NCBI RefSeq assembly: GCF_900103735.1
Contig: NZ_FMXE01000019.1
Location: 29,077 to 93,076, forward strand
Length of the DNA stretch: 64,000 nucleotides
Reading direction: 5' to 3'
DNA from: Algoriphagus alkaliphilus
GTDB lineage: Bacteria > Bacteroidota > Bacteroidia > Cytophagales > Cyclobacteriaceae
Part shown: piece after piece, positions 53,362-61,441 of the stretch
Position numbering within the stretch: position 1 is the stretch's first letter
Layout of the letters: each line of letters begins with the position of its first letter
Translations under genes and position numbers: made by a program
Notes under the pieces: model-generated
Databases searched by the model: none
The model's input: the letters and a program-made list of their open reading frames with translations, nothing else
Told to the model about the DNA's origin: nothing

Positions 53362-53418
53362 CACCAAAAGTAATTCACCAAAAGTAATTTACCAAAAGTA
53401 ATTTACCAAAAGTGAATT
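53362..53418 (-). repeat. 14-bp tandem repeat x4 containing -7-like boxes, upstream of the ATPase gene
   Basis: Four near-identical 14-bp units at 53362-53375, 53376-53389, 53390-53403 and 53404-53418, of the form (c/t)accaaaagtaatt on the plus strand. Three units read exactly accaaaagtaatt; the fourth has one extra base (agtgaatt). On the minus strand, toward the ATPase gene (start 53341), each unit reads AATTACTTTTGGT and so contains TACTTTTG, matching the TAnnTTTG -7 motif. The copy number could alter promoter strength. Confidence 0.75.
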
Positions 53419-53831
53419 GACCGCTGGGCCTTGAACTCCTCATGCGCAATGGCAGATATCCCGCTCGCATATTAGGACAACTTTGACTCACACCAGCCGT
53501 TAACCAAACTGTAATCAGCCTTGGGCATACGGCCTAAAATCCTGTTGATTTATTTCCGTTTGAGATTACCTGCTCAGCTTTGGAATTGATTAAAAGGGAT
53601 TTAACCTCCCTTGGCTTTCCTGATTTATTTCCACCCTTTTTTAAATCAGCCATCAGTTCTTCGTTATTGATTTCTTTTTGTTTTTGAATTCAGATCCATT
53701 TTCTGAGCATTCACTGCTATTTGGCACAACTAAGAAATCTCAAATCTTCCCCGTTTCCCCGAGTGGATTCCGTGCACTCACCCGATTTGTCTTAGGATTA
53801 ACCTTTTATACTCATCAATCTTTTTATAACT
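53419..53831. other. Long intergenic stretch without a supported gene
   Basis: The frames here are short and have no domain-like texture; the 64-codon frame at 53678-53872 looks random. I see no repeat beyond the tandem array before it. The promoter of the baeRF gene probably lies at the right-hand end (gattaaccttttatactc near 53799-53816). Confidence 0.5.
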
Positions 53832-53906
53832 ATGAAACCGAGCATGACCCAAAGCGACACCCAAAGGGATGATTATTCTGCATGCGAGATTCCATGTGAC
53901 CACTAA
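53832..53906 (+). CDS. Possible 24-residue leader ORF before the baeRF gene
   Basis: ATG at 53832 opens a 24-codon frame (MKPSMTQSDTQRDDYSACEI..., ending PCDH) whose stop lies 17 bp before the next gene. It is preceded by an AT-rich leader (tttttataact). A coupled leader peptide is possible, but so is chance. No homologue is known to me. Confidence 0.25.
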   Translation: MKPSMTQSDTQRDDYSACEIPCDH

Positions 53907-53923
53907 AAAACAATTATATACAC

Positions 53924-55087
53924 ATGAAAACTAACAAAAACACCACCCCCGTCAATAAAGCATTACTTCAGGAACTTTTGGCAGTAGCTGAATCGCCCTG
54001 TCTGTCGCTTTATATGCCTACGCACCGAACCCATCCTGAAAATCTTCAGAATCCGGTGCGATTCAAAAATCTGATGAAAGAATTGGAAACTTCGCTGCTG
54101 AGGAAGTATTCAAAGGATGAAATCGAAAAACACCTTCAGCCCCTGCTTGAAATCACAGGTGGGGATGGTTTCTGGAATTATACTTCCGAAGGATTGGCGA
54201 TATTCAGTTCGCCGGGATATAGTAAAGCCGTGGACCTGGCCACCAGCCCAAAAGAAATGGCAATTGTGGCGGATACTTTTCACACCAAACCGATTCAGTA
54301 CTATTTACAATCCACAGGTCGGTTTCATGTCTTGGCAATAAACCGGCATGATATCCAGCTGTTTGAAGGCAATCGTCATTCGCTGGTTGAATTGGAACTT
54401 CATGCGCTTGTTCCTGCTACGATGACTGATGCGCTTGGTGAGGAAAAGACCGATAAGCATTCGACGGTCGCCTCTTATGGCGGCACGGGTGCTTCGATGC
54501 ACCACGGTCATGGGGGTAAAAAAGAGGAAGTGGATATTGACTCAGAGCGCTATTTCAGAGCTGTGGCAGAGTCCGTAGCGGAGCATTATTCCAAGCCTAC
54601 CGGCATCCCGCTTTTGCTTGCGGCTTTACCGGAATATCATCACCTATTTCACCAAGTCAACAAAAATCCCTTGTTGCTGGAAGACGGAATAAAAATTAAC
54701 CCGACGGCTGTTTCGATAGATAAAATGGCAGCTATGGCCTGGGAAATCATGGAGCCGGAATTTCTCAAAAAACAGGAGGAACTTGTCAGCCGTTACAATC
54801 AGTCCAAAGCCAATGGCTTGGGAAGCGAAGACATCAAAGAGGTAGCAGTGGCTTTGGTGGAAGGTAGAGTTGATACCTTACTTATCGAGGCAGACCGGAT
54901 TATTGCCAGCCGAATTACCAATTTGGTCACAGGCAATGTTCAGAACAAAGATATTAACAACCCGAGAGTAGATGATTTGCTGGATGACATGAGCGAGTTG
55001 GCGCTCCGAATGGGTGGTCAGGTCACTGTGTTGAATCCGGATCAAATGCCATCCGAGTCGGGAGTGGCAGCGATTCTTAGGTATTGA
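53924..55087 (+). CDS. baeRF-family protein (bacterial archaeo-eukaryotic release-factor-like)
   Basis: A 387-residue protein with the pattern of the baeRF families: SPCLSLYMPTHRTHPE near the N-terminus, FHVLAINRHDIQLFEGNRHSLVEL in the middle, and a C-terminal MPSESGVAAILRY that matches the eRF1 domain-3-like end. A His/Gly-rich insert (SMHHGHGGKKEE) lies near residue 195. In archaea and eukaryotes eRF1 recognises stop codons, but these bacterial relatives lack a defined role and may sense stalled ribosomes or nucleotide signals. It is an isolated gene with its own terminator. Confidence 0.75.
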   Translation: MKTNKNTTPVNKALLQELLAVAESPCLSLYMPTHRTHPENLQNPVRFKNLMKELETSLLRKYSKDEIEKHLQPLLEITGGDGFWNYTSEGLAIFSSPGYSKAVDLATSPKEMAIVADTFHTKPIQYYLQSTGRFHVLAINRHDIQLFEGNRHSLVELELHALVPATMTDALGEEKTDKHSTVASYGGTGASMHHGHGGKKEEVDIDSERYFRAVAESVAEHYSKPTGIPLLLAALPEYHHLFHQVNKNPLLLEDGIKINPTAVSIDKMAAMAWEIMEPEFLKKQEELVSRYNQSKANGLGSEDIKEVAVALVEGRVDTLLIEADRIIASRITNLVTGNVQNKDINNPRVDDLLDDMSELALRMGGQVTVLNPDQMPSESGVAAILRY

Positions 55088-55114
55088 TTTTTGAATCTTT
55101 AGAAAGCAAAAAAA

Positions 55115-55151
55115 CCTCAGGTGCATCTACAATGTGTTTGAGGCTTTTTTC
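55115..55151 (+). terminator. Intrinsic terminator of the baeRF gene
   Basis: CCTCA (55115-55119) pairs with TGAGG (55139-55143), with partial inner pairing (TGCAT/ATGTG), followed by CTTTTTT. Confidence 0.7.
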
Positions 55152-55189
55152 GTTTTTGTTTTTCCCAAAATATCACTGGAAAATAAGTG

Positions 55190-55225
55190 GTGAGAGGAGG
55201 GCTGCCTGTCGGCAGACAGGCATTC
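55190..55225. repeat. Short perfect hairpin word GCCTGTC/GACAGGC in an intergenic repeat
   Basis: GCCTGTC GGCA GACAGGC, about 55203-55220, is a perfect 7-bp stem. It sits in the word chain gggctgcctgtcggcagacaggcattc. A related fragment (cggcaggcaggcgcgcag) occurs at 5643-5660. Confidence 0.5.
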
Positions 55226-55341
55226 ACAGCGGCCATAAATTGCAAAACCCATGACATTACCCGGAAATTGCTCCTCATAATCATCGGGATCGAGGGACGA
55301 AGAAGAAGCAATTTTTCAATTTTCCAATCTTCCAATCGGTT

Positions 55342-55977
55342 TTACAAACGGATCCTCCTTGCAATCACATTCGCCATGATCGTCAAGCCTTCTTTGTTGG
55401 GATGGACACCGTCGGGAAGCAATTCTGTTTTATTCATCAAGGGAGTGTAGAGATCGATGGCTTCTGCCCCGGATTTTTGGATGATTTCGTACAGCATCAG
55501 CCGCTGTTCATTGTTCATGACCTCGGGATTGATTCCAAAGTTTTCGCGGGTCACAGGCACAGGAATCACGATATAGACTTTCCCATCGGCAGGCATGTGC
55601 GTTCGAAATTCAGCGATCAGGTCTAGGTAATCATTTACAAAATCTGCTTTATGCGCCCAATTTTGAGGCTTGGAATCGTTGGTTCCCAGTTTGATCACGA
55701 GGACGTCAGGAGTGAAGTCTTTGGCCTCCTGAAACTGAGGCTCGTTCCAAATAGGGAAATCGCCTTTCTTAAGAAGCGTGCGCCCACTTACACCAAAGTT
55801 TTTGACCTCATAGGAGTCGCCGAGCAAAGCTCCCACTTGTAGTGGATAGCTACCGGGGTTGTCTCTGCCGGGACCTTGGGTGATGGAGTTGCCAAGGAAA
55901 GCAATTCTGATAGGGCTTTGGGCGAAAGTGGCCAAGGAGGCAAAAAGTGCGATCAATAGGAGGGATAGGGATTTCAT
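55342..55977 (-). CDS. Exported SGNH/GDSL-type hydrolase
   Basis: A 211-residue protein with a signal peptide (ending LATFAQ), block I FLGNSITQG with the nucleophile serine, block III GTNDSKP and block V DGVHPN with the Asp/His. SGNH enzymes hydrolyse acyl, aryl or carbohydrate esters; the exported form probably works in the periplasm or outside. The substrate is unknown. It is preceded by repeat-like sequence (55978-56110). Confidence 0.85.
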   Translation of the reverse strand: MKSLSLLLIALFASLATFAQSPIRIAFLGNSITQGPGRDNPGSYPLQVGALLGDSYEVKNFGVSGRTLLKKGDFPIWNEPQFQEAKDFTPDVLVIKLGTNDSKPQNWAHKADFVNDYLDLIAEFRTHMPADGKVYIVIPVPVTRENFGINPEVMNNEQRLMLYEIIQKSGAEAIDLYTPLMNKTELLPDGVHPNKEGLTIMANVIARRIRL

Positions 55978-55987
55978 AGGAGTTGAT

Positions 55988-56105
55988 TTTTGTCAACAGT
56001 CCACTGTCAACGGACGACAGCAGGTTGGTGATGTGGGTTTTTTCCCCAAAAATAGAAAATTTGAATAGAAAATAACCATGGACTGTGGTCTGTCGACTGT
56101 TGACT
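55988..56105. repeat. Intergenic word-repeat region (gtcaacagtcc / ggactgtgg words)
   Basis: gtcaacagtccactgtcaacgg (about 55995-56016) and ccatggactgtggtctgtcgactgttgac (about 56075-56103) are related and partly inverse of each other. The same gtggac/gtcgac words occur in the MITE-like element at 9978-10131 (ctgtggaccgtcgaccgttgtctgtggac at 10041-10069). Confidence 0.55.
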
Positions 56106-56119
56106 CCTATTTTTATCCC

Positions 56120-56950
56120 ATGGCCCTTCAAAAATCTCCCTATCAATACATTTCCTGGCTTTCCATTGATGTTGTAATCGGTGCGATGGCGGGGATGGTA
56201 TTCTTTGAGGAATTACTGCATTCTAACCTTCAATGGCCCGCATATGTGCTGTTGGCATTGGCCGTTTGGAGTATTTACACGCTTGATCACCTGCAGGATG
56301 TCCACAGTACGGATTTGCCCTCGTCGCCCCGACGGGTTTATCATCTTGCCCATTGGAGACTGCTGAGTTTAATTCTGGCCATTTCTGTTTCGCTTGGCTT
56401 GACTGGCGCATTTTGGTGGTTTGGTTGGGGTAAAGAACTTCAACTCACGCTAGCCTTGGCAGTGATGATTTTGGGGAGTAAATTTTTGATTCGCAAAGCC
56501 GGACCGGGCTGGATGAAGGAATTTTCCATTGCGGTGTTTTATGTGGTGGGGATTGCTTGGCTTCCTATCCTTCGGGCTGATGGAATAGACTTGGTTTGGC
56601 AGGATCTGATTTTTATCCTTATTTACATGTGCCTTGCTTTTTTGAATTTGCTGATGCTTTCTTTCATTGATAAAGATGAAGATCAAAATGCCGGCTTTTT
56701 TTCGGCAGCATGGTCACTTCCACCAATTTTACTTATCCAATGGATCCGAAAGTTGGCTTTTGCTTTGATCTTTATTTCCATGGCGGGATTTGTCCTACTG
56801 TCCTCCTTTTATAGACCTTTTGCATGTATTTTGTTGCTGATGAGCTTGGTGCATTACCTGACTTTTTTCCAGGCAGGACTATCATTGGAGCAAAAAAGAA
56901 TGCGAATGGAAGCAAGTTTTATACTGCCGGGATTGCTTCTTTTTCTTTGA
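56120..56950 (+). CDS. Integral membrane protein, UbiA-like in layout
   Basis: A 276-residue protein with about eight hydrophobic helices. YTLDHLQDVHSTDLPSSPRR resembles the aspartate-containing motif of UbiA-type prenyltransferases (NxxxDxxxD-like), though only part of the consensus is met. The start is ATG at 56120; the upstream in-frame ATG at 56078 lies inside repeat words and is unlikely. It would act in the cytoplasmic membrane. The assignment to the UbiA superfamily is tentative. Confidence 0.65.
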   Translation: MALQKSPYQYISWLSIDVVIGAMAGMVFFEELLHSNLQWPAYVLLALAVWSIYTLDHLQDVHSTDLPSSPRRVYHLAHWRLLSLILAISVSLGLTGAFWWFGWGKELQLTLALAVMILGSKFLIRKAGPGWMKEFSIAVFYVVGIAWLPILRADGIDLVWQDLIFILIYMCLAFLNLLMLSFIDKDEDQNAGFFSAAWSLPPILLIQWIRKLAFALIFISMAGFVLLSSFYRPFACILLLMSLVHYLTFFQAGLSLEQKRMRMEASFILPGLLLFL

Positions 56951-57039
56951 TTTGCACCGCGGAATCTCTAAGGTTCTATCCAAAAAAGCTTTAGCTTTTC
57001 TTTGTGTTCTTGAATGAAGTATCCCTTGGTGTTCAGGGT

Positions 57040-57112
57040 TGAGGTTCAAATGGAGATTTCTTCTAGAAAAACTAAATACTCTGAGTTCTCTGTGGTAAAA
57101 TCTTTCTGTTTT
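57040..57112. repeat. Intergenic word repeat (ctctgagttctctgtggta)
   Basis: 57081-57101 reads actctgagttctctgtggtaa, a common dispersed intergenic word in this phylum, preceded by ctagaaaaactaaatact. It directly precedes the stop of the acyl-CoA dehydrogenase gene. Confidence 0.4.
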
Positions 57113-58470
57113 TACACAAAAGCACTGTGTCCGGTGATTGCCCTTCCGACGATCAGGGAGTTGATCTCTTTGGTGCCTTCATAGGAATAGACCGCCTCGG
57201 CATCTGCCACAAAGCGTGCGATGTTATGCTCGAGTAAAATCCCGTTTCCTCCAAAAAGCTCCCGGGCGTGATCTACAATCGAGCGCATTCTTAGCGTACA
57301 GAAGACCTTAGCAAGAGAAGCATGCTCATCCAATAATTCGCCTTGATCCTGCATCTCCGAAAGCCGGAAAACCATCGTCTGCATAGCTGTGAGATCCCCC
57401 AACATAGTCACCAATAGATCCTGTACCAATTGAAATGATGCGATCGGTCGGCCAAATTGAATCCGCTCGTTGGTATAGGCCAAAGCCAACTCATACGCAC
57501 CTCGTGCACATCCCACCGCCTGCCAGGCTACACCGGCACGGGTCATGCGAAGGACTTTTGCGGTATCCCGGAATGAGTTGGCCTCCTGTAGCCGATCTGT
57601 TTCCGGGACTGCACAGTTGGTCAGGGTGATGAGTGCATTTTGGACGGTACGGAGCGCCATTTTGTCTTCCATCTTTTCCGCCGAGAACCCGGGATTTTCC
57701 TTTCGGACAATAAATCCTTTGACCTGATTGTCATCCAAGTCTCTCGCCCAGATGATGGTGATGTCTGAGAATGTGGCGTTTCCGATCCATTTTTTCTGGC
57801 CATTCAAAATCCAAACCTCCCCTTCCCGCTTGCAGGTGGTGGTCAGTCCTCCTGCCACACCCGAACCCACCTCAGGTTCGGTGAGGCCAAAGGCACCGAT
57901 TTTCTCGAGTTTCTGCATTTTGGGAAGCCACTCTTGCTTTTGTTGCTCCGAGCCGCAGAGGTAGATTGAACCCATGGCCAGGCCACTTTGAACTCCGAAG
58001 AAAGTGGAGATCGAGGTGTCGATGCGCGCCATTTCCATAGCGATAAACCCTTCCAAAAGCGCGGAATGTCCCGGGCAGCCATAACCCTGATAGGTGAGCC
58101 CTGCGATGTTGAGTTCGGCCATTTTTGGGATGATGTGCATGGGGAATTCAGCGCGATTCCAGTAGTCATTGGCGATCGGTTTAATCTCACGTTCCATAAA
58201 CTCCCGGACCTTAAGCTGGATTTCCCGTTCCTCAGGTTTCAAGGTTTTCCCCAACTCATAAAAATCTCCGTTAATGGCAGGGATTTCTTTGGGTTTTCCA
58301 CCACCTTTGAGCATCCCCATCATTTTTTGTAGGTCAGATTCACTCATTTGTGAGACGAGGCCGACCATTTTGGGCAGGTCCACTTTTTGCGAGAGTTTGG
58401 AGATTTGGTCCAAGTCCACGCTGCTGAGTAATTGACGGATTCCAGAGATTTTTTTTAGGATGTTTTTCAT
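57112..58470 (-). CDS. Acyl-CoA dehydrogenase (glutaryl-CoA dehydrogenase-like) with N-terminal extension
   Basis: A 452-residue flavoprotein. The dehydrogenase core begins near residue 75. FGLTEPEVGSGVAGGLTTTCKREG and WILNGQKKWIGNATFSD are the FAD/substrate-binding strands. The catalytic base is the Glu in YSYEGTKEIN near the C-terminus, as in glutaryl- and medium-chain acyl-CoA dehydrogenases. Residues 1-70 form a predicted helical extension (LRQLLSSVDLDQISK-like heptads, MSESDLQKMMGMLKGGG) not seen in most acyl-CoA dehydrogenases. It oxidises acyl-CoA at the alpha-beta bond in beta-oxidation or lysine/tryptophan catabolism; the chain length is not decided. Confidence 0.85.
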   Translation of the reverse strand: MKNILKKISGIRQLLSSVDLDQISKLSQKVDLPKMVGLVSQMSESDLQKMMGMLKGGGKPKEIPAINGDFYELGKTLKPEEREIQLKVREFMEREIKPIANDYWNRAEFPMHIIPKMAELNIAGLTYQGYGCPGHSALLEGFIAMEMARIDTSISTFFGVQSGLAMGSIYLCGSEQQKQEWLPKMQKLEKIGAFGLTEPEVGSGVAGGLTTTCKREGEVWILNGQKKWIGNATFSDITIIWARDLDDNQVKGFIVRKENPGFSAEKMEDKMALRTVQNALITLTNCAVPETDRLQEANSFRDTAKVLRMTRAGVAWQAVGCARGAYELALAYTNERIQFGRPIASFQLVQDLLVTMLGDLTAMQTMVFRLSEMQDQGELLDEHASLAKVFCTLRMRSIVDHARELFGGNGILLEHNIARFVADAEAVYSYEGTKEINSLIVGRAITGHSAFV

Positions 58471-58602
58471 CGAGTGGGTTGTTTTGGGGATGAGAAGATA
58501 TTAGACACAAGAAGTTGGATTTTGGAAACAAGAGCCTAGAAACAAGTGTCAAGACACAGCAGGATCCGAACCCTTGGTTTTACCTTGAAAAATGATCATA
58601 GG
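58471..58602. repeat. Intergenic word-repeat region (agacacaagaag words)
   Basis: tattagacacaagaagttggattttggaaacaagagcctagaaacaagtgtcaagacaca (58499-58558) is the same word family as 44526-44556 in the atp cluster. The last bases before 58603 hold the end of the PIN gene. Confidence 0.5.
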
Positions 58603-58965
58603 TTATTGAAAATTGACAACCTTTAAATCTGAAATCCAGTCAAAGTCCTTTGTGTTTGCAGTCACCAACTCTAATTTATTTACTAAGGCTGTGGCTGCAA
58701 TTATCGAGTCTCCTAAAGTCATTTTTCTTACTTGTCTAAGTTTTATCGCTGATTCAACAATGCTTTCAGTCAATTGGATTGAAGGAATCGATCCAAAGAA
58801 AATTTGAAAACCCTCACGTTCATGATCAGTCAATTTTGAATAGCCCAAAACTTCTATTTTGCTAATTATAGAAGTGACCAAATTTTTCGCTCTTAAAAAA
58901 TCTCGAATCTGATCATGACTAGGAGACAGTGCATGAATGATGATATTCCTATCCAGTAAAAACAT
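58603..58965 (-). CDS. vapC: PIN-domain toxin (VapC-type)
   Basis: A 120-residue PIN-domain protein (MFLLDRNIIIHAL, LGDSIIAATALVNKLELVTANTKDF). Conserved acidic residues are present: Asp5 in LLDRN, glutamate in SKIEVLGY, and aspartates in LGDS and NTKDF. The usual DTN reads DRN. VapC toxins cut tRNA or rRNA. The start is ATG at 58965; the longer frame to 59076 is rejected because it crosses the antitoxin gene. The antitoxin ends 4 bp before this start, so the pair is one operon. Confidence 0.85.
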   Translation of the reverse strand: MFLLDRNIIIHALSPSHDQIRDFLRAKNLVTSIISKIEVLGYSKLTDHEREGFQIFFGSIPSIQLTESIVESAIKLRQVRKMTLGDSIIAATALVNKLELVTANTKDFDWISDLKVVNFQ

Positions 58966-58969
58966 ATAA

Positions 58970-59200
58970 TTAAAAAGGAAGGGCTCTATCTTCTCTAATC
59001 TCGCGTTGCCATTCTTTGGGATCTTTAATCGAATTGACAGGATGGCTCTTTGCAAGCGAATCGAGTAAGTCTCCAACTTCTATTTGCTTAATGGTTTTGC
59101 TTTTCTCTACCTTGACTTTCGCGGCTTCCCCTTTGACCAATTCAAGGATTTTATCAATTAAATCAGATTGGCTAGTTTCTATAGTGATTTTCAAGTCCAT
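58970..59200 (-). CDS. Antitoxin of the PIN toxin pair
   Basis: A 76-residue protein with a DNA-binding-like N-terminus (MDLKITIETSQSDLIDKILELVKGEAAKV) and a C-terminal tail ending WQREIREDRALPF, the part that usually wraps the toxin. It lies directly upstream of vapC, in the standard antitoxin-first order. Confidence 0.8.
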   Translation of the reverse strand: MDLKITIETSQSDLIDKILELVKGEAAKVKVEKSKTIKQIEVGDLLDSLAKSHPVNSIKDPKEWQREIREDRALPF

Positions 59201-59323
59201 ATCAGAATCATTTTTTTCAAGTTAAAGATAATCACAATTAAATGATCAATTTTCAAACGCAATTATCAGTGTTTAGTATAGGTCAATTCTTGAAGAGTGT
59301 TCATTGATTTTCTTGCGTCTTGA

Positions 59324-59331
59324 TACTTTTG
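59324..59331 (+). promoter_or_regulatory. Possible -7 box before the broken methyltransferase gene
   Basis: TACTTTTG fits TAnnTTTG and lies 28 bp upstream of the ATG at 59360. Confidence 0.35.
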
Positions 59332-59359
59332 TCTTCCTACTCGCTTCTACCTTTTACTC

Positions 59360-59953
59360 ATGTCAGATGCCTATGGTTTCCTTGCTCCCTTTTATCAGAT
59401 AATTTCAAGACTGGTTTTCGGAGGGGACTTAATCTACGCAAATCAAGCCTTTTTGGAAGGAGTTGAAGGTAAAAAGTTGTTAATCATCGGCGGTGGGGAT
59501 GGTGAGGCCTATCGGGATTTTGAGGGAAATGTGGAGGGTGAGTATTGGGAATTGTCACCACGGATAACCCAATTGGCAAAAAGAAATCTTAAAGCTTCGG
59601 GATTAAAAATTCAAACCGGGTCTTGGCCAAGTACAGGAAAATTTGACCGGGCTTACTAGCCCTTTGTTCTCGATACCTTGCCTGATAATGAGATTACAAT
59701 ACTGCTCTCGGAAATAAAAGTGGCTCTTTTGGAGGATGGCAAAATCGTGGTTTCTGACTTTTTTGATCCGGTAGGTATTCAGCAAAAATTGATTCAGAAA
59801 GGAATGATCGGCTTTTTCCGGCTTATTACTTCACATCGAAGAAAGGATCTCCCCAGTTTAAACAGTCTGTTTAAAAATGCGGGATTTGAATTGAATCATG
59901 AAAAATGCTGGCGAAAAGGATGGATCCGGTCCCAAGTTTGGCAAGCTGTTTAG
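59360..59953 (+). pseudogene. SAM-dependent methyltransferase gene interrupted by an in-frame TAG
   Basis: A single frame runs from ATG at 59360 to the stop at 59951-59953, interrupted only by TAG at 59657-59659 (codon 100). Before it lies a SAM motif (KKLLIIGGGDGEAYRDF) and after it FVLDTLPDNEITILLSEIKVALLEDG and a membrane-anchor-like ITSHRRKDLPSLN segment. The flanks make sense together as one protein: ...KFDRAY, stop, PFVLDT. It may be a recent inactivation, a sequencing error or a read-through codon. Its last 4 bases overlap the ceramidase gene. Confidence 0.8.
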
Positions 59954-61317
59954 CGTCCTGATTTTGAAATGGTTTTCCGAATCAATTGATCAAAGTAGTG
60001 ACCATTTCCCGGGCCATACCAGTTGGTCTCCCGGACTTCATGGTAGTGTTCATCATAGAGTTCGTCGGGCGTAATGTAGCCGATATAGCCACCGTTGAAA
60101 GTAGTAACGATCAGGTTGAGCCCCTTTTCTTTGGCGAGCTTTTCCCATTCTTCATAAAAAACCCCGGAGATTTCTCCACTTGATGTAATCAATAATAAGT
60201 TGCCGATCTGGGTGAAATCAAGGTGCGGATTGGTCTCTCCAAGCAAATAATTGAATAGCCAAGGTCTGATACGAAGATTGTCAGTTATCCGCAAATGCGG
60301 TTCGCGGAGGCCGATATCTAATCGTGAGTGAAGAATCCGGGGTGTCTTCAAGGTGGCAAACTGAGTCATTCGAAGCCAAATGGCGGAATCCAAACTTGCT
60401 GCATAGGCCTGAACTTTTTCTGGAGTATTTCCCGGAGAAAGCGGTCTGTGGCTTCCGACAGTCCCTGCTGCAAACATGGCAAACTCATATTCTCGTGCTT
60501 CCAAAGCACGGGTCAAGTATTTGGGATAATCACCCGATAAGCCCATAAACTTTGAGCTCAAACAGGTAGCATGAGCTGAATAGGTGAAAAAGGCTGCCTT
60601 TTCGCCGGTTCTTTTGCTGAAAATCAACTGACGTACAAATGGATCATAAGGCGCATCTTTGATGAAACGATTTGCCACATATTTCCCTGCATCGACTTTG
60701 CGATAGCTGAGTGAAACAGTGTCCTGAGTGGAAACCGCAAAGCGGAGTGCTTCGATACTTTTGTTTACCAAATGGTCCACGATCTCTTGGTCATAACCTC
60801 CGAAAGCCAGTTTGCCAATCGCCCCGGGCATATAGCCGCTCATACCTGAATGGGTATGGGTCGCGGTGAAAATCAACTGATCAGGTGCTAAGCCGGAGTT
60901 TGCTACTCCCTCTTCAACAGCTTTTGCCAAAGCAGGGTGGACAATCAAAAGTTCAAAATTTAGCCAGGCGATTTGGGTTTTGCCATTGCTCAGCGTGATG
61001 GCTTTGACAAAGCTGCTGTCCTGTACAAATTCATAGGGGCCACGCGGGGCATAGCCCACCAAGTCAACAGGTTTATCCGGTGTTACATTGGCTTTTCCCC
61101 AGCCTGCCAACCAAAAGCCGCCTTCAGAACCTTGCCAGGGTGTTTTTTCAAGACGATCGAAAGTTTCGTGGTAAAATTCCTGTTCTTCAATCGGTGAGCG
61201 ATCTACCCTGGTAATGGTGGCAAGGATAATCAGGAGGAGAACCCCAAAAGACCAAGAGAGAATTTTTAAAAAGCGAGACAAAGGATTTGCGATTTTTGAT
61301 TTACGAGGTGTCGACAA
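59950..61317 (-). CDS. Ceramidase-type alkaline/neutral hydrolase (N-terminal domain family), membrane-anchored
   Basis: A 455-residue protein with one N-terminal transmembrane helix (FLKILSWSFGVLLLIILATI). The HTHSGMSGY motif (ATHTHSG) and AHATCLSSK match the zinc-dependent neutral ceramidase family (PF04734), here only in its N-terminal domain form. These hydrolyse ceramides or related amides; in Bacteroidota, which make sphingolipids, a lipid-remodelling role is plausible but not shown. The gene runs opposite to the broken methyltransferase. Confidence 0.8.
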   Translation of the reverse strand: MSTPRKSKIANPLSRFLKILSWSFGVLLLIILATITRVDRSPIEEQEFYHETFDRLEKTPWQGSEGGFWLAGWGKANVTPDKPVDLVGYAPRGPYEFVQDSSFVKAITLSNGKTQIAWLNFELLIVHPALAKAVEEGVANSGLAPDQLIFTATHTHSGMSGYMPGAIGKLAFGGYDQEIVDHLVNKSIEALRFAVSTQDTVSLSYRKVDAGKYVANRFIKDAPYDPFVRQLIFSKRTGEKAAFFTYSAHATCLSSKFMGLSGDYPKYLTRALEAREYEFAMFAAGTVGSHRPLSPGNTPEKVQAYAASLDSAIWLRMTQFATLKTPRILHSRLDIGLREPHLRITDNLRIRPWLFNYLLGETNPHLDFTQIGNLLLITSSGEISGVFYEEWEKLAKEKGLNLIVTTFNGGYIGYITPDELYDEHYHEVRETNWYGPGNGHYFDQLIRKTISKSGR

Positions 61318-61441
61318 TTTTCATCGCAAGTATAAATTCGCGACTTTTTTCAATTTCGAACATCGAATGTTGAATAACGAATGTCGAAGATTCCCATCGA
61401 TTACCAGTTACTTGTTTTTCCCCCTTCAGGGGGTCAGGGGG
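61318..61441. repeat. Intergenic word repeat (tcgaacatcgaatg / cgaatgtcgaag)
   Basis: 61355-61392 contains tttcgaacatcgaatgttgaataacgaatgtcgaag, a chain of related words typical of dispersed intergenic repeats. It resembles the gtccgatgtccgatg chain at 10198-10218. Confidence 0.45.

Noticed and set aside
53678..53872. 64-codon frame in the long gap before the baeRF gene
   Set aside because: No recognisable sequence pattern; it overlaps the probable promoter and leader region.
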